64,000 nucleotides of DNA from GCA-2733415 sp964276095. GTDB taxonomy: Bacteria; Bacteroidota; Bacteroidia; Flavobacteriales; Flavobacteriaceae. Below the pieces are notes generated by a model. It was given only the letters and a program-made list of their open reading frames with translations. It was not told the DNA's origin and ran no database searches. The stretch lies in contig CAXYDR010000003.1 in NCBI GenBank assembly GCA_964276095.1, positions 434,001 to 498,000 of the forward strand, given 5' to 3'. Position 1 is the first letter of the stretch; each line of letters opens with the position of its first letter. The translations under genes and the position numbers were made by a program. Shown one piece after another: positions 24,854-34,515 of this stretch.

Positions 24854-25834
24854 TTAATCTATATACCCCATTTTACGCATCCAATCGTTATTAAACATTT
24901 TCCCTACATATCTACTTCCATGATCATGGAACAACACTACTACAACATCATCTTTAGTAAAGTGTTCTTTCAATTGTAATAAACCTTTAACTGCAGCTCC
25001 AGCAGAGTTCCCTAGGAACATCCCTTCTTCTTTTGCCAAACGTTGTGTATATACCGCAGCATCTTTATCAGTTACTTTTGTAAACCCATCAATAATATCA
25101 AAATTTACATTTTTAGGCAAAATATCTTCTCCAATACCTTCTGTTACATATGGGTATATTTCATTTTCATCAAAAATTCCAGTTTCATGGTACTTTTTAA
25201 ATACTGAACCATAAGTATCAATCCCCCATAATTTAATGTTAGGGTTTTGTTCTTTTAAATATTTTCCAACACCAGAAATTGTTCCTCCTGTACCTACACC
25301 AGATACAAAGTGAGTAATTTTACCATCTGTTTGTTTCCAAATTTCCGGACCTGTACTTTCGTAATGTGCTTTTGCATTACTTGGGTTATCATATTGATTC
25401 ACATACCATGAATTTGGCGTTTCTTCTGCCAATCGTTTAGATACTGAATAATAAGAGCGTGGATCAGTAGGCTCAACAGCAGTTGGACAAACCACTACCT
25501 CAGCACCAACAGCCTCAAGAATATCCATTTTTTCTTTCGATTGTTTATCAGATAGTACAAAAATACATTTATACCCTTTTACAATTGCAGCTAACGCTAA
25601 GCCCATTCCTGTATTTCCAGACGTCCCTTCAATAATAGTTCCTCCTGGTTTTAAACGACCATCTGCCTCTGCATCTTCAATCATCGTTAACGCCATTCTA
25701 TCCTTTACAGAATTTCCTGGGTTAAACGTTTCGTATTTTGAAAGCACTAAACAAGGTAGCTCCTTAGTAATTTCATTTATTCTAACCAAAGGTGTATTTC
25801 CAATCGTTTCTAATATATTTTTTGCGTACTCCAT
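24854..25834 (-). CDS. cystathionine beta-synthase-like / cysteine synthase family PLP enzyme
   Basis: Fold type II PLP enzyme of 326 residues. The PLP lysine is K44 in NPGNSVKDRMA, the substrate loop is EGTSGNTGMGLAL, and the phosphate loop is SGVGTGGTISGVGKYL. The C-terminal part (GEDILPKNVNFDIIDGF, FLGNSAGAAVKG, then a DHGSRYVGKMFNNDWM tail) resembles cystathionine beta-synthase catalytic cores more than CysK or CysM. It lacks the N-terminal haem domain and the C-terminal Bateman (CBS-pair) domain. The reaction may be cystathionine formation from serine and homocysteine, or cysteine synthesis; the sequence alone does not settle this. A TACTTTTG -7-like motif lies at 25860-25867. Confidence 0.88.
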   Translation of the reverse strand: MEYAKNILETIGNTPLVRINEITKELPCLVLSKYETFNPGNSVKDRMALTMIEDAEADGRLKPGGTIIEGTSGNTGMGLALAAIVKGYKCIFVLSDKQSKEKMDILEAVGAEVVVCPTAVEPTDPRSYYSVSKRLAEETPNSWYVNQYDNPSNAKAHYESTGPEIWKQTDGKITHFVSGVGTGGTISGVGKYLKEQNPNIKLWGIDTYGSVFKKYHETGIFDENEIYPYVTEGIGEDILPKNVNFDIIDGFTKVTDKDAAVYTQRLAKEEGMFLGNSAGAAVKGLLQLKEHFTKDDVVVVLFHDHGSRYVGKMFNNDWMRKMGYID

Positions 25835-25903
25835 GAGTTTCTTCTTCTATTTGAGGATGCAAAAGTAATAAAAAGTTAGTTACTAGATAAGAGAATATAT
25901 TTC

Positions 25904-27160
25904 CTATTCAAAACGGATTGCTTTTACCGGAGATATTTTAGTAATTATCTGAGATGGAATTAACAATAATACAAAACACAACACAAAAGTACCTATGTTC
26001 AAAGCAACTACGTACCACATATTAATATATACCGGCACTTCGCTTACGTAATAATTATTTGGATCTAGTGGAAATAGCTTGAAGTATTTTTGAAGAAACA
26101 ACAAAGCTAGTCCTATTAAATTACCCCAAAACAAGCCTATTATGACAATATATGAAGCATTGTATAAAAATATTTTCCTTACACTCCAATTACTCCCTCC
26201 TAGCGCTTTTAATATCCCAATAAGTTTAGTTTTTTCCAAGATTAACACTAATAGCATTACACTCATGTTAATTACGGATATTAATATCATGACACCAATA
26301 ATAACATAAATATTAAAGTCGAACATTTTAATCCATTCAAAAATCCCGTAATACTTATCTTTTATAGTTGATACATTTAAAAATGAGTCGGTATTTTGAT
26401 ATACTTCATTTCCTTTCAAATCAAGTTCTGAAAAATCATCTAAAAAAACCTCAAAACCTCCTACCTCATTATATTTACCATCCGTATCTTTATTCCACTT
26501 ATTCATCCGTTGTACGTGTCGAATATCAGCTATCATAATGGTTTTATCAAAATCTTGAAATCCTGAATTATAAATACCTACTACTTTAAACTTACGATTA
26601 TTTGGAATCTTTATTGCGTTTTCTTTAAAGAAGTGAGTTTTTACGACAGACCCTAACTCAAAGCCTAATCTATTTGCTAAGTACTCCGATATTAGTAATT
26701 CCGAATTTTCTTTTTCCCCATTAACATTCGGTAATTTCCCTGAAATTAAATACTCTTCAAAATACCTCCAGTTGTAATCTGAACCTACTCCTTTTAAGTT
26801 GATCCCCTCAAAATCACTTTCAGTTCTGATAATCCCCGCTTTACTTGCTACTGCTTGAATATATTTAACTCCTGTAACTGATTTAAATTCAGGATAAAAA
26901 TCTTGATGTAATGCAATTGGCTTCGCAGATACTTCTGAATTATTATTATCGTATTTTGAAATAATAATATGCCCGTTGAAAGCAGCAACTTTCTCTTGAA
27001 TTTTTTGTTGTAACCCAATTCCTGCTGCTACTGCAATGAGCATCATAATCATACCTAAAGCAATTGCAAGCACCGCAATTTTTATTATTGGTGAGGATAC
27101 ACTACTTTTATACTGTTTTGCCGCTATTATGCGCTTAGCAATAAATAATTCAAAATTCAA
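25904..27160 (-). CDS. ABC transporter permease, LolC/LolE-FtsX type
   Basis: 418-residue inner-membrane permease. One helix lies near the N terminus (IIKIAVLAIALGMIMMLIAVAAGI), then a periplasmic MacB-like domain of about 230 residues, then three C-terminal helices (FNIYVIIGVMILISVINMSV, IVIIGLFWGNLIGLALLFL, YVVALNIGTFVLCFVLLLIP). The LxxLKALGG motif (ILKALGGSNWSVRKIFL) is the coupling helix typical of LolC/E. The matching ATPase is not adjacent. Export of lipoproteins from the inner membrane is the best guess. Its start lies 18 bases from the divergent namZ start. Confidence 0.87.
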   Translation of the reverse strand: MNFELFIAKRIIAAKQYKSSVSSPIIKIAVLAIALGMIMMLIAVAAGIGLQQKIQEKVAAFNGHIIISKYDNNNSEVSAKPIALHQDFYPEFKSVTGVKYIQAVASKAGIIRTESDFEGINLKGVGSDYNWRYFEEYLISGKLPNVNGEKENSELLISEYLANRLGFELGSVVKTHFFKENAIKIPNNRKFKVVGIYNSGFQDFDKTIMIADIRHVQRMNKWNKDTDGKYNEVGGFEVFLDDFSELDLKGNEVYQNTDSFLNVSTIKDKYYGIFEWIKMFDFNIYVIIGVMILISVINMSVMLLVLILEKTKLIGILKALGGSNWSVRKIFLYNASYIVIIGLFWGNLIGLALLFLQKYFKLFPLDPNNYYVSEVPVYINMWYVVALNIGTFVLCFVLLLIPSQIITKISPVKAIRFE

Positions 27161-27178
27161 TACGTAAATCTCTTTTTT

Positions 27179-28405
27179 GTGAATATCAAAAATACATTTT
27201 TTATCGTTTTAGCTTGCCTTTTTTCTTTAGGAAGTTGCCAATCTCAAAAAAAAGAACCTCTAACTACTCAAAAGCAACATACAGAAATAACAAATACTAC
27301 TGTTATAGTTGGGGCCAACCAATTAGAAAGGTATTTGCCTTTACTCAAAAATAAACACATTGGTATTGTTGCAAACCAAACTAGTGTTATTTTTAAAAAC
27401 ACAACTAAGTCTGAAAAACAGTATACACATATTGTAGACTCGTTGGTTTCTTTAGAAATTAATATTCAAAAAGTATTCGCTCCAGAACATGGTTTTAGAG
27501 GAAAAGCAGATGCAGGTGAACATGTAACTAACGGAAAAGATCCTAAAACAGGTATCGATATTATTTCCATCTACGGAAAAAACAAAAAACCATCTGTTAA
27601 GCAATTGGAAAATTTAGACATTGTAATATTCGACATTCAAGATGTTGGCGCACGATTTTACACCTATATTTCTTCATTACATTATGCTATGGAAGCTTGC
27701 GCCGAGAACAATATCCCCATGCTAATTTTAGATAGACCAAATCCTAACGGACACTATACTGACGGACCAATTTTAGAAATAGAACATAAAAGTTTTGTAG
27801 GAATGCATCCTATACCAGTCGTTCATGGAATGACCATCGGAGAATACGCACAAATGATTAATGGAGAAAAATGGCTGAATAACGGAGTTCAGTGTGCTAT
27901 TACTATAATTAAATGCGAAAACTACACCAAACAAACCGAATATAGCTTACCTATAAAACCTTCGCCTAACCTACCTAATGACACCTCAATAAACCTATAT
28001 CCAAGTTTATGTTTCTTTGAAGGAACAACAGTTAGTGTTGGTAGAGGTACTGAAATGCAATTTCAAATTTACGGAGCACCTTTTTTACCTAAAACTGATT
28101 TTAACTTTATTCCAAAACCAAACGAAGGCGCCAAATACCCTAAACATGAAAACAAAGTTTGTTATGGAGAAGATTTAAGAAGCACTAATAAACTAGATTT
28201 ATTAAACTTAAAATGGCTTTTAAATGCATATAATTTATCTTCAGATAAAGGATCATTTTTCAATAACTTCTTTACCAAATTAGCCGGAACTAAAACACTT
28301 CAACAACAAATTAGTAGCGGCATAAATTACCAAGAAATTAGAAAATCGTGGTTAGGTGGGTTACAAGAATATGACCAAATGAGAAAGCAGTATTTATTAT
28401 ACTAA
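27179..28405 (+). CDS. namZ: exo-beta-N-acetylmuramidase NamZ-like lipoprotein (DUF1343)
   Basis: 408-residue DUF1343 protein; characterised members release terminal N-acetylmuramic acid from peptidoglycan fragments. It starts at a GTG and has a lipoprotein signal (FFIVLACLFSLGSCQSQKK), with lipid attachment at the Cys. Family segments are HIGIVANQTSVI, VFAPEHGFRGKADAGE, DIVIFDIQDVGARFYTYISS, LDRPNPNG and EGTTVSVGRGTEMQFQIYGA. Its 3' end overlaps the convergent glycerophosphodiesterase gene by 9 bases. A role in cell-wall recycling at the outer membrane or periplasm is likely. Confidence 0.88.
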   Translation: MNIKNTFFIVLACLFSLGSCQSQKKEPLTTQKQHTEITNTTVIVGANQLERYLPLLKNKHIGIVANQTSVIFKNTTKSEKQYTHIVDSLVSLEINIQKVFAPEHGFRGKADAGEHVTNGKDPKTGIDIISIYGKNKKPSVKQLENLDIVIFDIQDVGARFYTYISSLHYAMEACAENNIPMLILDRPNPNGHYTDGPILEIEHKSFVGMHPIPVVHGMTIGEYAQMINGEKWLNNGVQCAITIIKCENYTKQTEYSLPIKPSPNLPNDTSINLYPSLCFFEGTTVSVGRGTEMQFQIYGAPFLPKTDFNFIPKPNEGAKYPKHENKVCYGEDLRSTNKLDLLNLKWLLNAYNLSSDKGSFFNNFFTKLAGTKTLQQQISSGINYQEIRKSWLGGLQEYDQMRKQYLLY

Positions 28406-29212
28406 TATTCGCACCAGCCTATCAGGGTAATCTGTAATAATACCGTCTACCCCATAAAATTGTATTTGTTCTATATCTGGTATTTCATTTACAGTCCAAG
28501 TAAATATTTGAAACCCTATATTTTGATATTTAGCAACACCCTCTTTTGTTAGCAATTCAAAATATGGCCCTAAAATTTCTGGCTTAAAGTTTAACTGCTT
28601 TAGTTTATCCGGAATAACTTCTTGCCTGTTTATTAATAATGATACTTTTATCTCAGGGTGCTGTTTCTTTATTTCGTTTAAAACAGCAATATCAAATGAT
28701 TTTAATACTATTCTGTTTTTAAGGTCATGCCCTGAAATTGTTTCTAAAACCAACTTTACATATTCTTTTGGCTCTGGATAAAAGGTATTATAGTATTTAA
28801 GGTTGCTTTTTATTTCGATAATATAGTCTATCGGTTTTTGAGAATTCTTTTTGACAAATTCATCACATGTATCAATTACTTCTTTCAATAAGGGTTTATA
28901 TGCTTTTAGATTTTTTTGATTTGGAAATCTAGGATGTGTTTTTAAACCGCAATCAAACTGTTTGATTTCATCATAGGACATTTGAAACAGATTAAACTTT
29001 TGATCTTCATTACTAGATAATTCAGCCCCGTCTGGTTTTAAACAATATGTCTGCGACATAAAAGGCTCATGAGAAACAACTATTTTATTATCTCTAGATA
29101 CAACCACATCTAATTCAATAGCATGCACTCCTAATTTTATAGCTTCTCTAAAAGATGCTAATGTATTTTCTGGCAATAATCCGCGACACCCCCTATGACC
29201 GATTAATAACAT
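28397..29212 (-). CDS. glycerophosphodiester phosphodiesterase
   Basis: Hydrolyses glycerophosphodiesters to glycerol 3-phosphate and an alcohol. 271 residues in a TIM-barrel GDPD fold: LLIGHRGCRGLLPENTLASF holds the first catalytic His-Arg and Glu, followed by AIELDVVVSRDNKIVVSHEP with metal-binding Glu/Asp and the second catalytic His. The barrel ends with VDGIITDYPDRL. There is no signal peptide, so it probably acts in the cytoplasm. It is convergent with namZ and overlaps it by 9 bases. Confidence 0.93.
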   Translation of the reverse strand: MLLIGHRGCRGLLPENTLASFREAIKLGVHAIELDVVVSRDNKIVVSHEPFMSQTYCLKPDGAELSSNEDQKFNLFQMSYDEIKQFDCGLKTHPRFPNQKNLKAYKPLLKEVIDTCDEFVKKNSQKPIDYIIEIKSNLKYYNTFYPEPKEYVKLVLETISGHDLKNRIVLKSFDIAVLNEIKKQHPEIKVSLLINRQEVIPDKLKQLNFKPEILGPYFELLTKEGVAKYQNIGFQIFTWTVNEIPDIEQIQFYGVDGIITDYPDRLVRILV

Positions 29213-29282
29213 GTTGTATTAGATTTCACACTAAGTTAATCAAAAATTCACTTTTAAAAAAGTGCAAATGTCATAATTAAAC

Positions 29283-29780
29283 CTATCTAACCTTTATATT
29301 CTTTTTCATCTGTTCAACAATATTATAAACAGCTGGGCAAATTTCCACATTATTTAAAGTGACATCCAATACCCCTTGAAACTTCCTTCTATTAGTATGC
29401 GGATATTCTCTACAAGCTTTTGGACGCACATCATAAATCATGCAATAATTATCGTCTGCTAAAAAAGTACATGGAGATGACTGTAACACATGAAAATCAT
29501 CTTCATCAACTCTCAAATATTGTTTAATAAACTGAGGTTGTTTCATTTTCAAATGCTTTGAAACTCGCTCGATATCCTTATCTGTAAAAATCGGACTTGT
29601 TGTTTTACAACAATTACCACAAGTAAGACAATCGGTATTTTCGAATTCTTCATCATGCAAATCCTGCATGATATAATCTAAATTTTTTGGCGGGTGTTTT
29701 TTTAGCTTAGTAAAAAACTTTTTATTCGCGATATGCGTATCTTTGGCAAGTTTTGGAAGTTCTTCTAAAAATTCTTTCAT
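29283..29780 (-). CDS. YkgJ family cysteine cluster protein
   Basis: 165-residue protein of the YkgJ (zinc/iron-chelating) family. The cysteine cluster is CLTCGNCCK, then CTFLADDNYCMIY, DVRPKACREYPH and a last Cys in EICPAVY, suited to binding a metal or Fe-S centre. I start at the ATG at 29780; a GTG one codon upstream is also open. Substrate and role are unknown. The gene is divergent from the methyltransferase gene at 29822 across about 40 bases, a region with a TATCTTTG-like -7 motif on the minus strand. Confidence 0.87.
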   Translation of the reverse strand: MKEFLEELPKLAKDTHIANKKFFTKLKKHPPKNLDYIMQDLHDEEFENTDCLTCGNCCKTTSPIFTDKDIERVSKHLKMKQPQFIKQYLRVDEDDFHVLQSSPCTFLADDNYCMIYDVRPKACREYPHTNRRKFQGVLDVTLNNVEICPAVYNIVEQMKKNIKVR

Positions 29781-29821
29781 CACAAATAAATTATACTGTT
29801 TAAGTATACAAAGATACTATT

Positions 29822-30535
29822 ATGAGCGATATTTTAGGTAATGCATTACTCGATTACTACAACGGAAATTATTCTGAAGATATTATTACAGAATCTACTA
29901 TTTCTGAAGAGGATGAATTGCCCTCAGAATATTTATTTCGATCCTATAATGAAATGCCTCATATAGAACAAAAAGCACTAACATTATGTAAAGGAAAAGT
30001 ACTAGATGTTGGTTGTGGAAGCGGAAGTCATAGTTTGTTTTTACAAAATGAAAAAAAACTAGTTGTAGATGCTATCGACATTTCTAAAGGTGCCTCAGAT
30101 GTAACCAGACTTAGAGGAGTTACAAACTCATTCCATAAAAACCTTTTTGAAGTAAAAGAAACTTACGACACCCTTCTATTACTAATGAACGGTATTGGAA
30201 TTTGTGGTAAAATAGAACGAATCAATTTATTTTTACAACATTTAAAAAGTCTATTAAATACTAATGGACAAATTTTATTGGATTCTACTGATGTTTCTTA
30301 CATGTTTGAAGAAGATGAAGAAGGTGGTTTTTGGGTAAATCCTGATGAATATTATGGAGAAGTAGAATTTACCATGTCATACAAAGGAGAAAAATCTGAA
30401 GCTTTTGATTGGTTATATTTAGATTTTAATACTTTACAAAACGCATGTCATGCTAATGACTTAGAATGTGAGTTAATTCAAGAAGGAGAACATTTCGACT
30501 TTTTAGCAAGACTTACAGTGATAAACAATAACTAA
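29822..30535 (+). CDS. class I SAM-dependent methyltransferase
   Basis: 237 residues. Motif I of the SAM-binding Rossmann fold is GKVLDVGCGSGSHSLF, motif II is VDAIDISKGA, and motif IV is near TYDTLLLLMNGIGICG. An acidic insertion (FEEDEEGGFWVNPDEYYGE) lies in the C-terminal part. The N-terminal 45 residues start LGNALLDYYNGNYSEDIITE, a segment shared with unassigned Bacteroidota methyltransferases. Substrate is unknown. It faces queE, with stop codons 9 bases apart. Confidence 0.88.
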   Translation: MSDILGNALLDYYNGNYSEDIITESTISEEDELPSEYLFRSYNEMPHIEQKALTLCKGKVLDVGCGSGSHSLFLQNEKKLVVDAIDISKGASDVTRLRGVTNSFHKNLFEVKETYDTLLLLMNGIGICGKIERINLFLQHLKSLLNTNGQILLDSTDVSYMFEEDEEGGFWVNPDEYYGEVEFTMSYKGEKSEAFDWLYLDFNTLQNACHANDLECELIQEGEHFDFLARLTVINNN

Positions 30536-30544
30536 TAGATAATC

Positions 30545-31174
30545 CTAAGGTATATTCATATATTTATGTGTTTGTAATGACATTTTCCATTTCGGGTTCT
30601 TCATTACATACTCAACCATTAACGGAATCATTTCATCTTTCTTACTCCATTCTGGTTGCATAAATAACATGCAGTTGTCATTTACTTTTTCTGCTTGCTC
30701 TTCAGCGAATTTAAAATCACTTTTGTTATAAATAATTACTTTTAACTCATGTGCAGCATCATGAACTTCTTGAGTTGGCAATTTTGTTTTTTTAGGAGAT
30801 AAACAAATCCAATCCCAATCACCCGAAAGCTTATACGCTCCAGAAGTTTCAATATGCGTTTTCAAGTTATTTGCTTTTAAAGCATTTGTCAACGGTTTCA
30901 TATTCCACATTAATGGCTCACCACCTGTTACAACAATTGTATCAGAATATTTAGCTGCATTTTCTGCTATTTGAATTGTATTTGTTGGAGGGTGTAAATT
31001 CGCGTCCCAACTTTCCTTCACATCACACCAATGGCATCCAACATCACAACCACCTATTCTTATAAAATAAGCCGCTGTTCCTTTATAAAACCCTTCTCCC
31101 TGAATGGTATAAAACTCCTCCATTAATGGAAGCATTTCACCTTTACCAACTAATTCTTTAATTTCTTTCTGCAT
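30545..31174 (-). CDS. queE: 7-carboxy-7-deazaguanine synthase QueE
   Basis: Radical SAM enzyme that contracts 6-carboxytetrahydropterin to 7-carboxy-7-deazaguanine in queuosine synthesis. 209 residues. The N-terminal LMEEFYTIQGEGFYKGTAAYF and the cluster motif GGCDVGCHWCD (C-x3-C-x2-C, the QueE variant) are clear, followed by VVTGGEPLMWN. The QueD reaction that feeds it is encoded at the left edge of the window. The gene is convergent with the methyltransferase gene. Confidence 0.95.
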   Translation of the reverse strand: MQKEIKELVGKGEMLPLMEEFYTIQGEGFYKGTAAYFIRIGGCDVGCHWCDVKESWDANLHPPTNTIQIAENAAKYSDTIVVTGGEPLMWNMKPLTNALKANNLKTHIETSGAYKLSGDWDWICLSPKKTKLPTQEVHDAAHELKVIIYNKSDFKFAEEQAEKVNDNCMLFMQPEWSKKDEMIPLMVEYVMKNPKWKMSLQTHKYMNIP

Positions 31175-31447
31175 ATGTTCGGCAAAGGTAATCTAAAATA
31201 GAATAAACAAGAAATAATCATCTCTTACATAATCAACCCAATTCGGGTACTACTGTTACTTTTAAATAATAAAAAAACAAATATCACACATATAACACCC
31301 TATAAATTCTATTATACCAAACCTAAAAACAACACCTTATCGTTAATAAATTACGTTTTAACCCCAATTAAAAACACTTGATAATAATCTGTCTTTTTTA
31401 ACTCCAAAGACATATAACTTGCAGTAGAATATCAATTACAAAGCATT

Positions 31448-32221
31448 ATGAAACACACATTATTTATTATCACAGCACTATTCTTTCTTCAATTGAATGC
31501 ACAAGTTGGAATAGGAACCACATCTCCAGACCCATCATCTATACTAGATATTAATTCTACTACAAAGGGAGTTTTAATGCCCCGCTTAACAAGTCTTGAA
31601 AGAAACGCAATTGTTTCTCCTGCAAATGGTTTAATTATTTATAATACAGATAATACCCAACTGGAATTAAACAAAGGAACTACCATTAGCCCTGTATGGG
31701 TTTCTGTAGTATCTAATGTTGTTAGTAACGATAGCAATAATATCATTACGGCCGGTACTGACGGAGGAGCTCATTTAGAAAGCACTTTTCATACAGGTAA
31801 GTTTAGAATCACTAGTTCAGGAAATATAACAATTACTGGGCTGCCATTTAAACCTTCTAAAATAACATTTTCAGCTTATGCCAATATAGAGTCTTATAAT
31901 ATAGATGATGACAATGACACCAATGTAAACAATACCCCTGGTATTGCTAATTCCTTTGGATCAATGACTGGGTTTGCATCAAATTCAGGAGGAGTTATTC
32001 AGCAACAAGCTATTTCTGTTAGTGGACATGGTAACTCTATAAATGACATCTCAAGATATGCTTCTAGCTCACACGCTATAGGGATTCGATACGGTAACAA
32101 AAATGGGGATTCATTAGGAAAAACCACTGCAATAATAACCAGCTTTGATACTTACGGATTTAGCCTAAATATAGATAGTTTCGCAGACGGATTAGTTATT
32201 ATTTATGAAGCTCATCGATAA
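31448..32221 (+). CDS. exported protein of unknown function with QVGIGTT N-terminal motif
   Basis: 257 residues. The signal peptide MKHTLFIITALFFLQLNAQ leads directly into QVGIGTTSPDPSSILDIN and KGVLMPRLTSLERNAI, the short repeat-like module often found at the start of secreted flavobacterial proteins and adhesins, in some cases related to phage tail-fibre tips. The rest (about residues 90-257) is Ser/Asn/Gly-rich, beta-type, and has no domain I recognise. There is no T9SS C-terminal tail. It stands alone, with about 270 non-coding bases upstream. Confidence 0.75.
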   Translation: MKHTLFIITALFFLQLNAQVGIGTTSPDPSSILDINSTTKGVLMPRLTSLERNAIVSPANGLIIYNTDNTQLELNKGTTISPVWVSVVSNVVSNDSNNIITAGTDGGAHLESTFHTGKFRITSSGNITITGLPFKPSKITFSAYANIESYNIDDDNDTNVNNTPGIANSFGSMTGFASNSGGVIQQQAISVSGHGNSINDISRYASSSHAIGIRYGNKNGDSLGKTTAIITSFDTYGFSLNIDSFADGLVIIYEAHR

Positions 32222-32301
32222 AAACAATTTAGCCTTTATAAAATAAGTGCTTTTAGCTTGTTTTTGTGGCATATTGAGTATTTTTATAAAAATTTATAAA
32301 A

Positions 32302-33816
32302 ATGACTCACTCAGAAAAGTTTTTTAACCATATCAATGAAGGATATACTACCAAAGGTGATTTCATCACTATTGGTGCTGCAATGTTAGGAGAAGAAACT
32401 CTTACCAATGCTTTTGTGAAAATTCCTTTAAAAACTCTTAACCGACATGGTTTAATTGCTGGAGCAACTGGAACTGGTAAAACAAAAACACTACAAGTAC
32501 TTGCCGAAAATTTATCAGAAAAAGGAATCCCTGTACTATTAATGGACATGAAAGGTGATTTGAGCGGTATAGCACAACCAAGTCCTGGGCATCCTAAAAT
32601 TGATGAGCGCCATGAAAAAATTGGTATTCCGTTTAATGCTTCAAAATTTCCTGTTGAAATTTTAACATTATCAGAGCAAGGTGGTGTTCGCATGAGAGCT
32701 ACCGTTTCTGAATTTGGACCTGTATTATTATCTAGAATATTAGACGTTACAGAAACTCAAGCGGGAATTATTTCTGTTATTTTTAAATATTGCGACGATA
32801 ATCAATTAGGCTTATTAGATCTTAAAGATTTCAAAAAAGTATTGCAATTTGCAACTGGAGCTGGAAAACAAGAATTTCAAGAAGAATACGGAAGAATCTC
32901 CACTTCATCTACAGGAGCCATTTTAAGAAAAATAATTGAAATAGAACAACAAGGTGGTGACATCTTTTTTGGCGAAAAATCTTTTGATGTAAATGATCTT
33001 ACTCGTATTGATGAAAACGGAAAAGGATACATCAATATTTTACGTTTAACAGATATTCAAGACAAGCCAAAACTATTCTCAACATTCATGTTGAGTTTAC
33101 TAGCAGAAATCTACGAAACTTTCCCAGAACAAGGAGATGCTGATCAGCCAGAATTAATACTCTTTATTGACGAAGCTCATTTAATTTTCAAAAATGCATC
33201 AAAAGCATTAATGGAGCAATTGGAGAGCATCGTAAAATTAATTCGTTCAAAAGGGATTGGATTATACTTTGTTACACAAAACCCTACGGATGTTCCTGAA
33301 GGAATTTTAAGCCAGTTAGGATTAAAAATACAACACGCCCTAAGAGCTTTTACTGCTAAAGACAGAAAAGCGATTAAATTAACCGCACAAAATTATCCTG
33401 AAACTGATTTTTATGATACTACCGAAGTATTAACTTCATTGGGTATTGGTGAAGCTTTAGTGTCTGCTTTAGATGAAAAAGGAAGACCTACTCCTTTAGC
33501 AGCAACGCTTTTACGTGCTCCAATGAGTAGAATGGACATATTAACTGACAGCGAACTTAAAAAACTGATTAATTCGTCTGATTTAGTAACAAAATATAAA
33601 GATGAAGTTGATAGAGAAAGTGCTTATGAAATATTAGAGAAAAAAATTAAAGCTTCAGATAAAGAGAAAGAGCGCGAGGAAAAAAGGAAAGAGAAAGAAA
33701 AATCAAGCAGGCGAACCACTACTCGAAGAAGTACACGTCAAAATCCAGTTATAAAAGTATTAACTAGCGCTACATTTATTAGGAGTGCTTTGGGAATATT
33801 AAAGAAATTTTTATAA
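32302..33816 (+). CDS. HerA-like ATPase, DUF853 family
   Basis: 504 residues. The Walker A motif GATGTGKT is at about 54-61, and the Walker B-type ILFIDEAHLIF lies near 290, followed by RSKGIGLYFVTQNPTDVPEG as in the helicase HerA-like C-terminal family. A charged region (residues about 435-480, KEKEREEKRKEKEKSSRRTT) links to a short hydrophobic end (about 485-504). Family members are pumping ATPases of uncertain role. No NurA nuclease or defence-type partner is next to it. Confidence 0.88.
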   Translation: MTHSEKFFNHINEGYTTKGDFITIGAAMLGEETLTNAFVKIPLKTLNRHGLIAGATGTGKTKTLQVLAENLSEKGIPVLLMDMKGDLSGIAQPSPGHPKIDERHEKIGIPFNASKFPVEILTLSEQGGVRMRATVSEFGPVLLSRILDVTETQAGIISVIFKYCDDNQLGLLDLKDFKKVLQFATGAGKQEFQEEYGRISTSSTGAILRKIIEIEQQGGDIFFGEKSFDVNDLTRIDENGKGYINILRLTDIQDKPKLFSTFMLSLLAEIYETFPEQGDADQPELILFIDEAHLIFKNASKALMEQLESIVKLIRSKGIGLYFVTQNPTDVPEGILSQLGLKIQHALRAFTAKDRKAIKLTAQNYPETDFYDTTEVLTSLGIGEALVSALDEKGRPTPLAATLLRAPMSRMDILTDSELKKLINSSDLVTKYKDEVDRESAYEILEKKIKASDKEKEREEKRKEKEKSSRRTTTRRSTRQNPVIKVLTSATFIRSALGILKKFL

Positions 33817-33868
33817 AAAAACAAAATCAGATTCTCGATTACTCAGGAATGAAAAAATAAACCTTACC

Positions 33869-34420
33869 ATGAAAAAAACAATTTTAATAGCCCTTGCATC
33901 TTTTACTTTAATTCAATGTGCTAAAAAAGAAGATCCTTTTTTAATACAAAAAGATAGAATTGGTGTCTTAAAAAAAGAATACACAATCAAACAAATAGAT
34001 TCTGTATTTGCTAATGACTCTATTGTGAAACATGTAGCTGGAGATGAGTTTACAGGAAATTCAACTGACATTAAAGTTTATGAAAAAGGAGGAGATCATT
34101 TACTATCTTTATCACCATCTGAGTCTCTAGATAAGAATGCAAAAATAAACATTGTAACTATTCACGATGTAAGATATAAAACAGATAAAAATATAAGCTT
34201 AACTAGTACTTTCAAAGATTTTAAAACTCATTATGAAGTTTTAAGAATTGATAGAATTTTGAACAACATTAATGTTGAGTTTAAAAATCAAGATTTCTAT
34301 ATAACAATTGCAATTGATCAATTACCTAGCGCCTATAAATTTGATTATACCAGAACTATTGATGCTGCGAGCATACCAGATACCGCTAAAATTAAAAGCA
34401 TGCGTTTGGATTGGTTTTAA
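33869..34420 (+). CDS. lipoprotein of unknown function
   Basis: 183 residues with a lipoprotein signal (MKKTILIALASFTLIQCAKKE). The mature part is charged and has no catalytic motif that I recognise. It resembles flavobacterial lipoproteins that are found singly beside unrelated genes. It lies 52 bases after the HerA-like gene on the same strand, which could mean co-transcription. Confidence 0.75.
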   Translation: MKKTILIALASFTLIQCAKKEDPFLIQKDRIGVLKKEYTIKQIDSVFANDSIVKHVAGDEFTGNSTDIKVYEKGGDHLLSLSPSESLDKNAKINIVTIHDVRYKTDKNISLTSTFKDFKTHYEVLRIDRILNNINVEFKNQDFYITIAIDQLPSAYKFDYTRTIDAASIPDTAKIKSMRLDWF

Positions 34421-34515
34421 CTAATGTTATTAGATTAAAATTTAAATAATATTAATCCCTTTAATGGGTTAAGGAATCAATTATTTTTTCGACCTAGTTA
34501 AAAAACAACTATACA

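Noticed and set aside
32302..33816. HerA-type defence or DNA-end resection system
   Set aside because: There is no NurA, SIR2 or nuclease partner beside it; neighbours are ordinary lipoprotein and MsrA genes.
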